From NCBI RefSeq assembly GCF_004348665.1, contig NZ_SMKM01000008.1, positions 1 through 63,546 on the forward strand: a stretch of DNA of 63,546 bases. Direction: 5' to 3'. The stretch's first letter is position 1. The number at the start of each line of letters is the position of its first letter. The notes beneath the pieces were generated by a model. It was not told where the DNA came from. It was given only the letters and a program-made list of their open reading frames with translations, and searched no databases. The translations under genes were made by a program, and so were the position numbers. Positions 1 through 8,473 of this stretch are shown here, piece after piece. Source of the DNA: Actinomadura sp. GC306. Its GTDB lineage: Bacteria; Actinomycetota; Actinomycetes; Streptosporangiales; Streptosporangiaceae.

Positions 1-27
1 CGCCCGGACTCCCCCCAGGAGGATCAC

Positions 28-1518
28 GTGACCCGAGTCAGCCGCCGCAGACTGCTCGGCACAGGTGCGCTCACCGCCGCCGGAGCCGTCGCCTCCGCGG
101 CCGCGGCGCCGGCCGCCGCCGCCCGCACCGCGCCCGCCGCCGCGCCCGCCACCGCCGACGTGGTGGTCGTCGGCGCCGGACTGTCCGGCCTGACCGCCGC
201 CCGCGACCTCGTCGCCGCCGGGCGGTCGGTGCTCGTCCTGGAGGCCCGCGACCGGCCCGGCGGGCGCGTCTACGGGCTCCCGCTCGGCGACGGCACCACC
301 ACCGAGGGCGGCGCCGAGTTCATCGGCCCCACCCAGGACCGCATCGCCGCGCTCACCCGCGACATGGGCGTGGAGACCTTCCCGACCTACAACACCGGGA
401 AGAACGTCTACTTCCGCAACGGCAAGCGGTCCCTGTACGAGACCGACGGCATCCTCGGCGCGGTCCCGCCGGACTGGGGCGTCATCGACCTGCAGATCGC
501 GCTGCTGAAGCTCGGCGACATGATCAAGCAGGTGCCGGTCGGCGAGCCGTGGAAGGCCGCGAAGGCCGAGGAGTGGGACGCCCAGACGTTCTACACCTGG
601 TCCCGGTCCAACTCGCTGAGCGGCGGCGCGCGGTTCCTGATGGACGCGTTCGCCTCCTCGACGCTGTCGATGCGCTCGCAGGAGGTGTCGCTGCTGTACC
701 TGCTGCACTACGCCGCCGCCGCGGGCAACGAGACCACCCCCGGGACGATCGACCGGCTGATCAACACCAAGGGCGGCGCGCAGGAGTCCCGGTTCGCCGG
801 GGGCCCGGAGCAGGTGCCGATCCGGCTGGCGGCGAGCCTCGGCGGGATCGTCCGCTACAACTGCCCGGTGCGGTCGATCGAGACCGGCCAGGACGGCGTG
901 ACCGTGACCGCGGACGGGATCACGGTGGCGGCCAAGCGGGTCGTGGTCGCGATGTCCCCGGCCATCGCCGACAAGATCGACTACTCGCCGGCGCTGCCCG
1001 CGAGCCGCGCGCAGCTGATGCAGCGGTACCCGATGGGCTCGATCGCCAAGTTCATCGGCGTCTACGACACGCCGTTCTGGCGGGCGGACGGCCTGACCGG
1101 GCAGGCGATCGCCGACAGCGGCGCGATCGACGCGACGTTCGACAACAGCCCGCCGGACGGGTCGCGCGGCATCCTGATGGGCTTCATGAACCAGGCCAAC
1201 ATCCGGCGGCTGGACGGCGCCACCGCGGACGAGATCCGCAGCGCGGGCCTCGCCTCGTTCACCAAGCTGTTCGGCGACAAGGCCGCGTCCCCCCGGATGA
1301 CGGCGTTCCAGCGCTGGGACAACGAGATGTGGAGCGGCGGCGGCCCGACCGGCGTCGCCCCGCCCGGCGCGCTCACCGCCTTCGGGCCCGCGCTGCGCGC
1401 GCCGTGCGGCCGGATCCACTGGGCGGGCACCGAGACGTCCGACTACTGGACCGGCTACATGGACGGCGCCGTCCGCTCCGGCGAGCGCGCCGCCAGGGAG
1501 GTCCAGGCCGTCCTTTAG
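28..1518 (+). CDS. Secreted flavin monoamine oxidase family protein (FAD-dependent)
   Basis: Predicted FAD-dependent amine oxidase that oxidatively deaminates an unidentified amine. The N-terminus has a twin-arginine-like signal (SRRRLLGTGAL) followed by an Ala-rich export region, so the protein probably leaves the cell folded with FAD bound. A dinucleotide-binding motif VVVVGAGLSGL lies near residues 45-55, followed by the RPGGRV motif of the amine oxidase family. The C-terminal FAD-contact segment IHWAGTETSDYWTGYMDGA is typical of monoamine and putrescine oxidases. The length of 496 aa fits the family. The GTG start at 28 follows an AGGAGG ribosome-binding site. Substrate unknown; the family call is secure. 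Confidence 0.9.
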   Translation: MTRVSRRRLLGTGALTAAGAVASAAAAPAAAARTAPAAAPATADVVVVGAGLSGLTAARDLVAAGRSVLVLEARDRPGGRVYGLPLGDGTTTEGGAEFIGPTQDRIAALTRDMGVETFPTYNTGKNVYFRNGKRSLYETDGILGAVPPDWGVIDLQIALLKLGDMIKQVPVGEPWKAAKAEEWDAQTFYTWSRSNSLSGGARFLMDAFASSTLSMRSQEVSLLYLLHYAAAAGNETTPGTIDRLINTKGGAQESRFAGGPEQVPIRLAASLGGIVRYNCPVRSIETGQDGVTVTADGITVAAKRVVVAMSPAIADKIDYSPALPASRAQLMQRYPMGSIAKFIGVYDTPFWRADGLTGQAIADSGAIDATFDNSPPDGSRGILMGFMNQANIRRLDGATADEIRSAGLASFTKLFGDKAASPRMTAFQRWDNEMWSGGGPTGVAPPGALTAFGPALRAPCGRIHWAGTETSDYWTGYMDGAVRSGERAAREVQAVL

Positions 1519-1529
1519 GCCGCGGGCCC

Positions 1530-1559
1530 GGGTCCGGCCGCCGCGCGGCGGCCGGACCC
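1530..1559. terminator. Bidirectional terminator hairpin between convergent genes
   Basis: A perfect inverted repeat of 15-bp arms with no loop, rich in G and C, lies in the 59-bp gap between the converging amine oxidase and LLM oxidoreductase genes. There is no U-tract, which is usual for actinomycete terminators. Confidence 0.7.
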
Positions 1560-1577
1560 CGGGCGGGGAGGGCGCGC

Positions 1578-2624
1578 CTACAGGTCGGCGGCCATCTCCT
1601 TGACCTTCTCGACGAGGGCGAGGCGGCCCTTGTGGTCGCCCGCGATCGGGGAGACGTTCAGCGTGGTGACGCCGGACTCCTTCATCGCGGCGAGCCGCTC
1701 GCGGACGTGGCCCTCGGAGCCGATGAGCGACATCTTCTCCAGCAGCTCCTGCGGGACCTTGGCGGCGGCCTCGTCCTTCTTGCCGTCCAGGTACAGGTCC
1801 TGGATCTCCTCGGCCTCCTTCTCGAAGCCGTACCGGCGGGCCAGGTTGTTGTAGAAGTTCTTCCCCTTGGCGCCCATGCCGCCGATGTACAGCGCGGCCA
1901 TCGGGCGGCCGAACTCCAGGTAGCCCTGCACGTCGTCGCCGATGGCGAGCGGGGACTGGCCGACGACGTCCAGCTCACCGAGGGCCGGGTCGCGCTTGGC
2001 CTTCCCGGCGGCCAGGGACTCGCCCCAGACGTCCTTGGCCTTCTCCGGCATGTAGAAGATCGGCTCCCAGCCGTTGGCGATCTCGGCGGTCAGCTCGACG
2101 TTCTTCGGGCCGATCGCGGCGACCATGATCGGGATGTCGGCCCGCACCGGGTGGTTGATGATCTTGAGGGCCTTGCCGAGGCCGGTGCCCTGCCCCTCCG
2201 GCAGCGGCAGCTGGTAGTGCTTCCCGTCGTGCTGGACGCGCTCGCGCCGCCACACCTTCCGGCAGATGTCGATGATCTCGCGGGTGCGGCCGAGCGGCGC
2301 GGTGTAGGGCACGCCGTGGAAGCCCTCGATGACCTGCGGGCCGGACGCGCCGATGCCGAGCGTGAACCGCCCGTCCGAGACGTAGTCGAGGCCGGCGGCG
2401 GTCTGCGCGATCGCGGTCGGCGTCCGGGAGTAGATGTTGAGGATGCCGGAGGCGATCTCCAGCCGCTGGGTCTTCGCGGCGATGTAGCCCATCTGGCTCA
2501 CCGCGTCGAAGCTGTACGCCTCCGCGACATAGACGATGTCGAGGCCGGCCTTCTCGTAGTCGGCGAGCTCCTCGACGGTCTCCTTGAAACCGCCGGAGTA
2601 GCTGAGCGCCATCCCGATGCGCAT
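1578..2624 (-). CDS. LLM class F420-dependent oxidoreductase
   Basis: Predicted luciferase-like monooxygenase-family oxidoreductase, 348 aa, probably using coenzyme F420, the usual cofactor of this group in actinobacteria. It starts MRIGMALSYSGG and carries the family's GIGASGPQVIEGFHG segment and the IPIMVAAIGPKNVELTAEIA barrel strand and helix. Substrate unknown. The ATG follows a GGGAAGGGACG ribosome-binding region. Upstream at 2639-2670 there is a palindrome GAATCTGATTC flanked by direct CGTAACC repeats, which could be an operator or promoter element. The gene is monocistronic, convergent with the amine oxidase. Confidence 0.88.
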   Translation of the reverse strand: MRIGMALSYSGGFKETVEELADYEKAGLDIVYVAEAYSFDAVSQMGYIAAKTQRLEIASGILNIYSRTPTAIAQTAAGLDYVSDGRFTLGIGASGPQVIEGFHGVPYTAPLGRTREIIDICRKVWRRERVQHDGKHYQLPLPEGQGTGLGKALKIINHPVRADIPIMVAAIGPKNVELTAEIANGWEPIFYMPEKAKDVWGESLAAGKAKRDPALGELDVVGQSPLAIGDDVQGYLEFGRPMAALYIGGMGAKGKNFYNNLARRYGFEKEAEEIQDLYLDGKKDEAAAKVPQELLEKMSLIGSEGHVRERLAAMKESGVTTLNVSPIAGDHKGRLALVEKVKEMAADL

Positions 2625-2697
2625 CGACGTCCCTTCCCGTAACCGAATCTGATTCAGCCGAACGTAACCTACTCCGGCGGCCCGCCCGGGGCGAGGG

Positions 2698-3363
2698 TCA
2701 GCCGAAGGCCGGCCCGCGCAGCGCGGCCAGCACCGGCCCGTACAGCCCCGCGCGGATCTTCCCCACCGTCCCGCCGTTCTTGCCCGCCAGGGACGCCGCC
2801 CACTCGACCGCGGCGGGCAGCACCTCCGCCTCGGCGGCGGTGCGCTGGACGATCCCGGCCGCCTCCGCCTGCTCCGCCGTGTACCGGCGCCCGGTGAGCA
2901 TCGCCTCGTGGGCGGTGCGCTTCGGCAGGCGCGCCTGGATCAGCGCGCTCATCCCGGGCGTGAAGGACATGCCGAGATCGACCTCGGGCAGGCAGAAGTA
3001 GCCGCGGTCCGTCCGCATGACGGCGAAGTCGTGGGCGAGGGCGAGCATCCCGCCGCCCGCGAACGCGTGCCCGTTGAGCGCGGCGACCGTGGGCATCGGC
3101 AGCGCCAGGACGCGGGCGTACAGGCCGTGGACGCGGCCCAGGTACTCCTCGAACCTGTCCTGGTTCGCGCCGAGCCAGTCGAGGTCGAGGCCGTTGGAGT
3201 AGAACTTGCCGGTCCCGACGGTGACGAGCGCGCCCGGCCCGTCGTTCTTCGCCACGGTGTCGAGCGCGCCCTCGGCGGCGCCGAGGAAGTCGGGGCTGAA
3301 GCGGTTCTCGCCCGCGTCGAAGCGCAGGACGTACACGTCCCCGTCGCGCTGGAGGTCGATCAC
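2698..3363 (-). CDS. Enoyl-CoA hydratase/isomerase family protein
   Basis: Crotonase-fold protein of 221 aa, shorter than the usual 255-260 aa. It shows the oxyanion-hole segment ALNGHAFAGGGMLALAHDFAVM and the segment LPEVDLGMSFTPGM, which resembles delta3,delta2-enoyl-CoA isomerases more than hydratases. The GTG at 3363 is preferred because AAGGAGAG precedes it. An upstream in-frame ATG would translate a repetitive RTVIRTVIRAVT leader over operator half-sites. Divergent from the TetR gene, which probably controls it. Confidence 0.82.
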   Translation of the reverse strand: MIDLQRDGDVYVLRFDAGENRFSPDFLGAAEGALDTVAKNDGPGALVTVGTGKFYSNGLDLDWLGANQDRFEEYLGRVHGLYARVLALPMPTVAALNGHAFAGGGMLALAHDFAVMRTDRGYFCLPEVDLGMSFTPGMSALIQARLPKRTAHEAMLTGRRYTAEQAEAAGIVQRTAAEAEVLPAAVEWAASLAGKNGGTVGKIRAGLYGPVLAALRGPAFG

Positions 3364-3423
3364 GCGTCTCTCCTTCGTCCCTGCCCGGTGGCCGCCGGCG
3401 CGGACGCCCCGGGTGACGGCCCG

Positions 3424-3441
3424 TATGACGGTCCGTATGAC
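3424..3441. repeat. Direct TATGAC half-site repeat, 12-bp period
   Basis: Two copies of CCGTATGACG stand in tandem with TATGAC at 3424-3429 and 3436-3441. The core matches the arms of the two palindromes further right. They may be extra half-sites for the adjacent TetR protein or a short duplication. Confidence 0.5.
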
Positions 3442-3463
3442 GTCCGGCATATGCCAGGGTTCC

Positions 3464-3479
3464 TATGACATGCGTCATG
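3464..3479. promoter_or_regulatory. Candidate TetR operator 1
   Basis: TATGAC-ATGC-GTCATG, an inverted repeat of near-identical 6-bp arms with a 4-bp spacer in the divergent promoter region. It is centred 32 bp from a second copy, about three helical turns. Binding by the neighbouring TetR protein is inferred. Confidence 0.65.
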
Positions 3480-3495
3480 GTCAACGCGAACACCC

Positions 3496-3511
3496 TATGA
3501 TGAATGTCATA
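3496..3511. promoter_or_regulatory. Candidate TetR operator 2
   Basis: TATGAT-GAAT-GTCATA, the same architecture as the first site, ending 8 bp before the TetR start codon. This position suggests autorepression. The region is locally AT-rich. Confidence 0.65.
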
Positions 3512-3519
3512 ATCAGGCC

Positions 3520-4095
3520 ATGGGGACCGACAGCCGGGAACGCATGGTGCGCAGCGCCGCCTTCCTCTTCCGCGAGCGCGGCTACAGCGGCACCGGCTTC
3601 CGCGACGTGATCGCGCACAGCGGCGCGCCGCGCGGGTCGATCTACCACCACTTCCCCGGCGGCAAGGCGCAGCTCGCCGAGGAGGCCGTGCGCTACGCCG
3701 GCGACTTCCTCAACGCCGGCATCCTCGCCGCCACCGAGGGCGGCGACCCCGCGTCCGCCGTGGACGCCTTCGTCGGCTGGTGGCGGCAGGTCCTGATCAA
3801 GAGCGAGTTCCGCGCGGGCTGCCCGGTCGTCGCCGTGACCGTGGAGAGCCACGACGAGGCCCCGCAGCTCGCCAAGGCCGCCGCGGCGGCGTTCGGCCGC
3901 TGGCAGGACACCCTCGCCACCGGCCTCGGCAACGCCGGGGTCGCCGACGACCGCGCCGCCCGCCTCGCCCGGCTGATCGTCGCCGCGGTCGAGGGCGCCA
4001 CGATCCTGTGCCGCGCGCACCGCGACGTCGCCCCCCTCGACGACGTCGTCACCGAGCTCAAGGACATGACCCGCAAGGCGGTGCGGGAGGGCTAG
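3520..4095 (+). CDS. TetR/AcrR family transcriptional regulator
   Basis: One-component repressor of 191 aa. The N-terminal helix-turn-helix runs over about residues 8-48 (AAFLFRERGYSGTGF, then APRGSIYHHFPGGK), the classic TetR recognition helix. The ligand domain resembles the YxaF/LmrA subgroup, with CPVVAVTVE. Divergent from the crotonase gene, with two palindromes TATGAC-N4-GTCATA between them as likely operators. Its 3' end overlaps aroQ by 4 nt tail to tail. Ligand unknown. Confidence 0.9.
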   Translation: MGTDSRERMVRSAAFLFRERGYSGTGFRDVIAHSGAPRGSIYHHFPGGKAQLAEEAVRYAGDFLNAGILAATEGGDPASAVDAFVGWWRQVLIKSEFRAGCPVVAVTVESHDEAPQLAKAAAAAFGRWQDTLATGLGNAGVADDRAARLARLIVAAVEGATILCRAHRDVAPLDDVVTELKDMTRKAVREG

Positions 4096-4535
4096 GAGTC
4101 CCCGGCGGCCAGCTCCGCGACGGCCCGCAGCGCCAGGACGTACGACATCGTGCCGAAGCCGGCGATGGTGCCGGTCGCGACGCCCGCGACGACGGAGGTG
4201 TGGCGGAACTCCTCGCGCGCCGCCGGGTTGGTGATGTGCACCTCGATGAGCGGCGCGTCGAGCTGGGCGAGCGCGTCGCGCAGCGCGTACGAGTAGTGGG
4301 TGAAGGCGGCCGGGTTCAGCACCACCGGGACGCGCTCGTCGGCGGCCTCGTGCACCCAGCGCAGCATCTCGGCCTCGTCGTCGGTCTGCCGGACCTCGAC
4401 GTGGAGGCCGAGGCGGCGGCCGGTGTCGCGGCACAGGTCGGCCAGCTCGTGGAAGCCGGTCGTCCCGTACTTGTCGGGCTCGCGGGTCCCGAGGCGGCGC
4501 AGGTTGGGCCCGTTCAGCACGAACACGCGGGTCAT
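4092..4535 (-). CDS. aroQ: Type II 3-dehydroquinate dehydratase
   Basis: Third step of the shikimate pathway: 3-dehydroquinate to 3-dehydroshikimate. 147 aa, normal for the dodecameric type II enzyme. It begins VFVLNGPNLRRLGTREP, with the conserved Asn and Arg of the active site and a tyrosine in KYGTTGF. NPAAFTHYSYALRDAL and the HITNPAAREEFRH histidine region follow. The ATG at 4535 overlaps the aroB stop as ATGA, so translation is coupled. Last gene of aroC-aroK-aroB-aroQ. Confidence 0.96.
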   Translation of the reverse strand: MTRVFVLNGPNLRRLGTREPDKYGTTGFHELADLCRDTGRRLGLHVEVRQTDDEAEMLRWVHEAADERVPVVLNPAAFTHYSYALRDALAQLDAPLIEVHITNPAAREEFRHTSVVAGVATGTIAGFGTMSYVLALRAVAELAAGDS

Positions 4536-5605
4536 CGGGTGATCTCCCGGTAGGCGGCGGCCAGCAGTTCCTCGGCGGGGGCCTCCAGGCGGCCCGGCTC
4601 GGCGATGCCGTCGAGGACGACGAAGCGGAGCGTGGCGCCCCGGGACTTCTTGTCGATGCTCATGGTGGCGCGCAGGCCGGGCCATTCGGCGGCGTAGGAG
4701 ACCGGCAGGCCGACGGAGGCCAGCACGTCGCGGTGCCGCCGGACCGCGCCGGCCGGGAGGCGCCCGGCGAGCCGCGCCAGCTCGGCGGCGTAGACCATGC
4801 CGATCGCGACGGCGTGGCCGTGCCGGAACCGGTAGTCCTCCGCCTTCTCGATGGCGTGGGCGAGGGTGTGGCCGTAGTTGAGGATCTCCCGCAGGCCGCT
4901 CTCCTTCAGGTCGGCGGACACCACGTCCGCCTTGACCTGGACGGCGCGCTCCACCAGCTCGCGGGTGTGCGGGCCGTCCGGGGACGCGGCGCCCGCCGGG
5001 TCGTCCTCGACCAGCTCCAGGATCTTCGGGTCGGCGATGAACCCCGCCTTGATGATCTCGGCGAGGCCGCTGATGTAGTCCTCGCGGGGCATCGTCGGCA
5101 GCGTGGCCAGGTCGCACAGCACCCCGGCCGGCGGGTGGAACGCCCCGACGAGGTTCTTGCCCTCCGGGACGTTGATGCCGGTCTTGCCGCCGACCGCCGC
5201 GTCGACCATGCCGAGCAGCGTCGTCGGGACCAGCACCGCCCGCACGCCCCGCAGCCACGACGCCGCGGCGAACCCGGCGAGGTCGGTGGTCGCGCCGCCG
5301 CCGACGCCGACGACGACGTCCGTGCGGGTCATGCCGGCCTGGGCGAACGACGACCAGAGGCCCGCGAGGACACCGACCTCCTTGGCGGCCTCCCCGTCCG
5401 GGACGGGCAGCGCGTGCACGGTGTACCCGGCCCGCTCCAGCGCGCCGCGGACGGGACGGGCGATCTCCGGCAGCCCCTCGGCGTGGACGACGGCGACCGT
5501 GCGGGCGCGCTCGCCGACCATCGCGGGCAGCTCGCCGAGGACCCCCGTCCCGATGACGACGTCGTACGGGTCGGCCCCGCCCACGTGCACCCGCGCCTGC
5601 GTCAC
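4532..5605 (-). CDS. aroB: 3-dehydroquinate synthase
   Basis: Second step of the shikimate pathway, converting DAHP to 3-dehydroquinate with catalytic NAD and a divalent metal. 357 aa. The NAD-binding segment VVGVGGGATTDLAGFAAAS and the signature PTTLLGMVDAAVGGKTGIN are present, as is the metal-binding segment NYGHTLAHAIE. The ATG overlaps the aroK stop by 4 nt, and the 3' end overlaps aroQ by 4 nt. Confidence 0.97.
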   Translation of the reverse strand: MTQARVHVGGADPYDVVIGTGVLGELPAMVGERARTVAVVHAEGLPEIARPVRGALERAGYTVHALPVPDGEAAKEVGVLAGLWSSFAQAGMTRTDVVVGVGGGATTDLAGFAAASWLRGVRAVLVPTTLLGMVDAAVGGKTGINVPEGKNLVGAFHPPAGVLCDLATLPTMPREDYISGLAEIIKAGFIADPKILELVEDDPAGAASPDGPHTRELVERAVQVKADVVSADLKESGLREILNYGHTLAHAIEKAEDYRFRHGHAVAIGMVYAAELARLAGRLPAGAVRRHRDVLASVGLPVSYAAEWPGLRATMSIDKKSRGATLRFVVLDGIAEPGRLEAPAEELLAAAYREITR

Positions 5606-6108
5606 GCGTCCCCCAGAGCGGTGATGATCTCGTCCACGACGTCGGCGGGCTCGCGGCCGTCCGTGTCGACCTGCACGGTGCCGAGCCGCTCGTAGACGGG
5701 CAGGCGCTCCTCCAGGAGCTTGCGCATCTGGCTGCGCGGGTTGAGGACCAGCAGCGGCCGCGCCGACGCGAGCCCCACCCGCTTGATCGCCTCCGACAGC
5801 CCGACCCGCAGGTAGACCACGGTCTGCCCGGCGAGCGCCTGCTGCGTCTCCGCCGCGAGGATCGCGCCGCCGCCGAGCGCGACGACGCCCTCGTGCTCGG
5901 CCAGCGCCGCCGCGACGGCCGCGCGTTCCAGCTCGCGGAACCGCTCCTCGCCGTCGTCGATGAAGATCTCGCCGATCGGCTTGCCCGCCGCCCGCTCGAC
6001 GTCGGCGTCGGTGTCGCGCAGCGCGACGCCGAGCCGCTCGGCGAGCGCGCCGCCGATCGTGGTCTTGCCGGAGCCGGGCGGCCCGATGATGACTGCCTTC
6101 GGTCGCAT
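5602..6108 (-). CDS. aroK: Shikimate kinase
   Basis: Phosphorylates shikimate at the 3-OH with ATP. 168 aa. The Walker A loop GPPGSGKTTIG is at about residues 9-19. The shikimate-binding residues lie in DTDADVE, FRELE and GGGAIL, and the lid arginine is in SARPLL. It sits 31 nt after aroC and overlaps aroB by 4 nt. Cytoplasmic. Confidence 0.96.
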   Translation of the reverse strand: MRPKAVIIGPPGSGKTTIGGALAERLGVALRDTDADVERAAGKPIGEIFIDDGEERFRELERAAVAAALAEHEGVVALGGGAILAAETQQALAGQTVVYLRVGLSEAIKRVGLASARPLLVLNPRSQMRKLLEERLPVYERLGTVQVDTDGREPADVVDEIITALGDA

Positions 6109-6122
6109 GGTCAGCGGATCCA

Positions 6123-6153
6123 GTTCACTTGGCGGGCGTTCACTTGACGGGCA
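6123..6153. repeat. 15-bp tandem duplication at the aroC stop codon
   Basis: GTTCACTTGRCGGGC occurs at 6123-6137 and 6139-6153. The second copy contains the aroC stop codon, so the short aroC-aroK spacer is largely a duplicate of the aroC 3' end. Confidence 0.8.
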
Positions 6154-7318
6154 GCGAGGACAGGTATCCCCGCAGGTTGCGGGCGGTCTCCTCGGCGGAG
6201 TCGCCGCCGAACTTCTCCAGCGCCGCGTCCGCGAGGACCAGCGCCGCCATCGCCTCGGCGACGACTCCGGCGGCGGGCACGGCGGTGACGTCGCTGCGCT
6301 GGTTGATGGCCTTGGCGGGCTCGCCGGTCCGCACGTCGATGGTGTCGAGGCGGCGCGGCACGGTCGAGATCGGCTTCATCGCGGCCCGGACCCGCAGCAC
6401 CTCGCCGGTCGTCATGCCGCCTTCGACGCCGCCGGCGCGGTTCGTCCGCCGCCGGACGCCGCCGGGGGTGCCGTCGATCTCGTCGTGCGCGCGCGAGCCG
6501 GGGCGCCGCGCGGTGGTGAACCCGTCGCCGAGCTCGACGCCCTTGATCGCCTGGATGCCCATCAGGGCCCCGGCGAGCCGCGAGTCGAGGCGGCGGTCCC
6601 AGTGGACGTGGCTGCCGAGGCCGGGCGGCAGCCCGTAGGCGAGGACCTCCACGACGCCGCCGAGGGTGTCGCCCGCCTTCTTGGTGTCGTCGATGTGCGC
6701 GACCATCGCCGCCGAGGCCGCCTCGTCGAAGCAGCGCACGGGGCTCTCGTCGACCCGGGCGAGGTCGCCGGGGCCGGGCAGGACGCCTTCGGGGGCGGCG
6801 ACCTCGCCGAGCGCGATCACGTGGCTCAGCACGTCCACGCCGAGGGCCTGCTTGAGGAACGCCTTGGCGACCGTGCCGAGCGCGACCCGCGCCGCCGTCT
6901 CCCGCGCGCTCGCCCGCTCCAGCACCGGCCGGGCGTCGTCGAAGCCGTACTTCTGGATGCCGGCGAGGTCGGCGTGACCGGGCCTCGGCTGGGAGAGCGG
7001 GGCGTTGCGCGCCTGGGCGGCGAGGACCTCGGCGTCGACGGGGTCTGCCGACATGACCGTCTCCCACTTCGGCCACTCGGTGTTGCCGACCTCGATCGCG
7101 ACCGGGCCGCCGAGGGTCACCCCGTGCCGGACGCCGCCGACGATCGTCACCTGGTCCTGCTCGAACTTCATCCGGGCGCCCCGCCCGTGCCCGAGCCGGC
7201 GGCGGCGCAGTTCCTCGGCGATCTCCCCCGAGGTCACGCGCACACCGGCCGGCAGCCCCTCCACGATCGCGGTCAGGGCCGGGCCGTGGGACTCCCCCGC
7301 AGTCAACCAGCGCAGCAT
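6140..7318 (-). CDS. aroC: Chorismate synthase
   Basis: Final shikimate-pathway step: EPSP to chorismate, with reduced FMN as catalyst. 392 aa, usual for actinobacteria. It begins [21 protein letters not shown], containing the first family signature, and has [12 protein letters not shown] and [14 protein letters not shown] with the catalytic histidine region. First gene of the aro operon; aroE is absent from the window. Confidence 0.97.
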   Translation of the reverse strand: MLRWLTAGESHGPALTAIVEGLPAGVRVTSGEIAEELRRRRLGHGRGARMKFEQDQVTIVGGVRHGVTLGGPVAIEVGNTEWPKWETVMSADPVDAEVLAAQARNAPLSQPRPGHADLAGIQKYGFDDARPVLERASARETAARVALGTVAKAFLKQALGVDVLSHVIALGEVAAPEGVLPGPGDLARVDESPVRCFDEAASAAMVAHIDDTKKAGDTLGGVVEVLAYGLPPGLGSHVHWDRRLDSRLAGALMGIQAIKGVELGDGFTTARRPGSRAHDEIDGTPGGVRRRTNRAGGVEGGMTTGEVLRVRAAMKPISTVPRRLDTIDVRTGEPAKAINQRSDVTAVPAAGVVAEAMAALVLADAALEKFGGDSAEETARNLRGYLSSLPVK

Positions 7319-7397
7319 GCCCCGATCCTATTGACTCCGCGCCCCCGCCCGTGCCGCCGTCCACCATCTGAGAGGCTCGGCGGCGGAGGTGGGGGCG

Positions 7398-8405
7398 ATG
7401 AGGGAAGAGCTGCTCGCCCAGGCGCGGGGATGCGCGGAGCTGGGGTCGCCGATGTACGCGGAGCTGCTGGCGCGGGCGGCGGACGACCCCGGCGGGGCCG
7501 TGGCGGGGGTGCTGGACGGGCGGCCGGAGCCGGCGTCGGTCCTGCGGATGCTGGGGACGGTGCACCGGCTCGTCCTGGAGGGCCGGGCGCCGGACCTCGC
7601 GGCGCACTACCCGACCGCGGGCGGGACGGCGGACCCGCTCGCCGCCTGGCCGGCGTTCCGCGCGGTGCTGGCCGAGCACGCGGCGGAGATCCGGGAAGGG
7701 CTCGGCGACCCGCCGCAGACGAACGAGGTCGGCCGGGCGTCCCCGCTGGTCGGCGGGCTGCTCTCGGTGGCCGCGGCGACGGGCCTGCCGGTCAGGCTGC
7801 TGGAGCTCGGCGCCAGCGCGGGCCTGAACCTGCGCGCGGACCACTTCCGGTTCCGGCACGGGAGCGGCGCGTACGGGCCCGAGTCGCCGGTCGTGCTGGA
7901 GGACGCCTGGCGGGGCCTTCCCCCGGTGGACGCGCCCCTCGCCATCGCCGAGCGGCTGGGGTGCGACCCGTCCCCGCTGGACCCGGCGGCGCCGGACGCG
8001 CAGCGGCTGCTCCTGTCGTACGTATGGCCCGACCAGGCGGCACGGGTGGAGCGGCTGCGGGCGGCGTTCGAGGTGGCCGCGCGGGTCCCGGCGACGGTCG
8101 TGCGGGCCGGCGCCGCCGACTTCCTGGCGGACCTGGCCCCGGAGCCGGGCGTGGCGACGGTCGTGTGGCACTCGACGATGTGGGCCTACCTGGGCGAGGA
8201 CGAGGCGGCCCGGCTCCGCGGCCACGTGGAGCGCGCCGGGGCGGCGGCCACCCCGGACGCACCGGTCGCGCACCTGTCCTTCGAGGGCCGCGTGCCGTCC
8301 CGCCTGGACGCCACGCAGGTGGTGACGCTGCGCCTGTGGCCGGACGGAGGCGAGACCGTCCTCGGTCAGGGCCCGGCCCACGGCCTGCCCCTCACCTGGT
8401 TCTAG
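7398..8405 (+). CDS. DUF2332 domain-containing protein
   Basis: A 335-aa protein matching the actinobacterial DUF2332 family by pattern: LGSPMYAELL near the start, NEVGRASPLVGGLL, LLELGASAGLNL (a glycine-rich loop like that of Rossmann methyltransferases), YVWPDQAARVERL and WHSTMWAYL. The family has no established function; the LELGASAG loop suggests SAM binding, which is inference. The ATG at 7398 lies 8 nt after GGAGG and is preferred over the GTG at 7389. Transcribed away from the aro operon. Confidence 0.75.
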   Translation: MREELLAQARGCAELGSPMYAELLARAADDPGGAVAGVLDGRPEPASVLRMLGTVHRLVLEGRAPDLAAHYPTAGGTADPLAAWPAFRAVLAEHAAEIREGLGDPPQTNEVGRASPLVGGLLSVAAATGLPVRLLELGASAGLNLRADHFRFRHGSGAYGPESPVVLEDAWRGLPPVDAPLAIAERLGCDPSPLDPAAPDAQRLLLSYVWPDQAARVERLRAAFEVAARVPATVVRAGAADFLADLAPEPGVATVVWHSTMWAYLGEDEAARLRGHVERAGAAATPDAPVAHLSFEGRVPSRLDATQVVTLRLWPDGGETVLGQGPAHGLPLTWF

Positions 8406-8430
8406 CGCCCCGGGAGCCCGGTCGATCGCG

Positions 8431-8450
8431 GTCGTCACCGGAGACGACCC
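8431..8450. terminator. Short hairpin between convergent genes
   Basis: GGTCGTC and GACGACC form a 7-bp stem with a 6-nt loop in the 68-bp gap between the converging DUF2332 and SseB-like genes. A weak bidirectional terminator candidate. Confidence 0.4.
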
Positions 8451-8473
8451 CGGCAGGCTCTCCGGCGGGCGGC

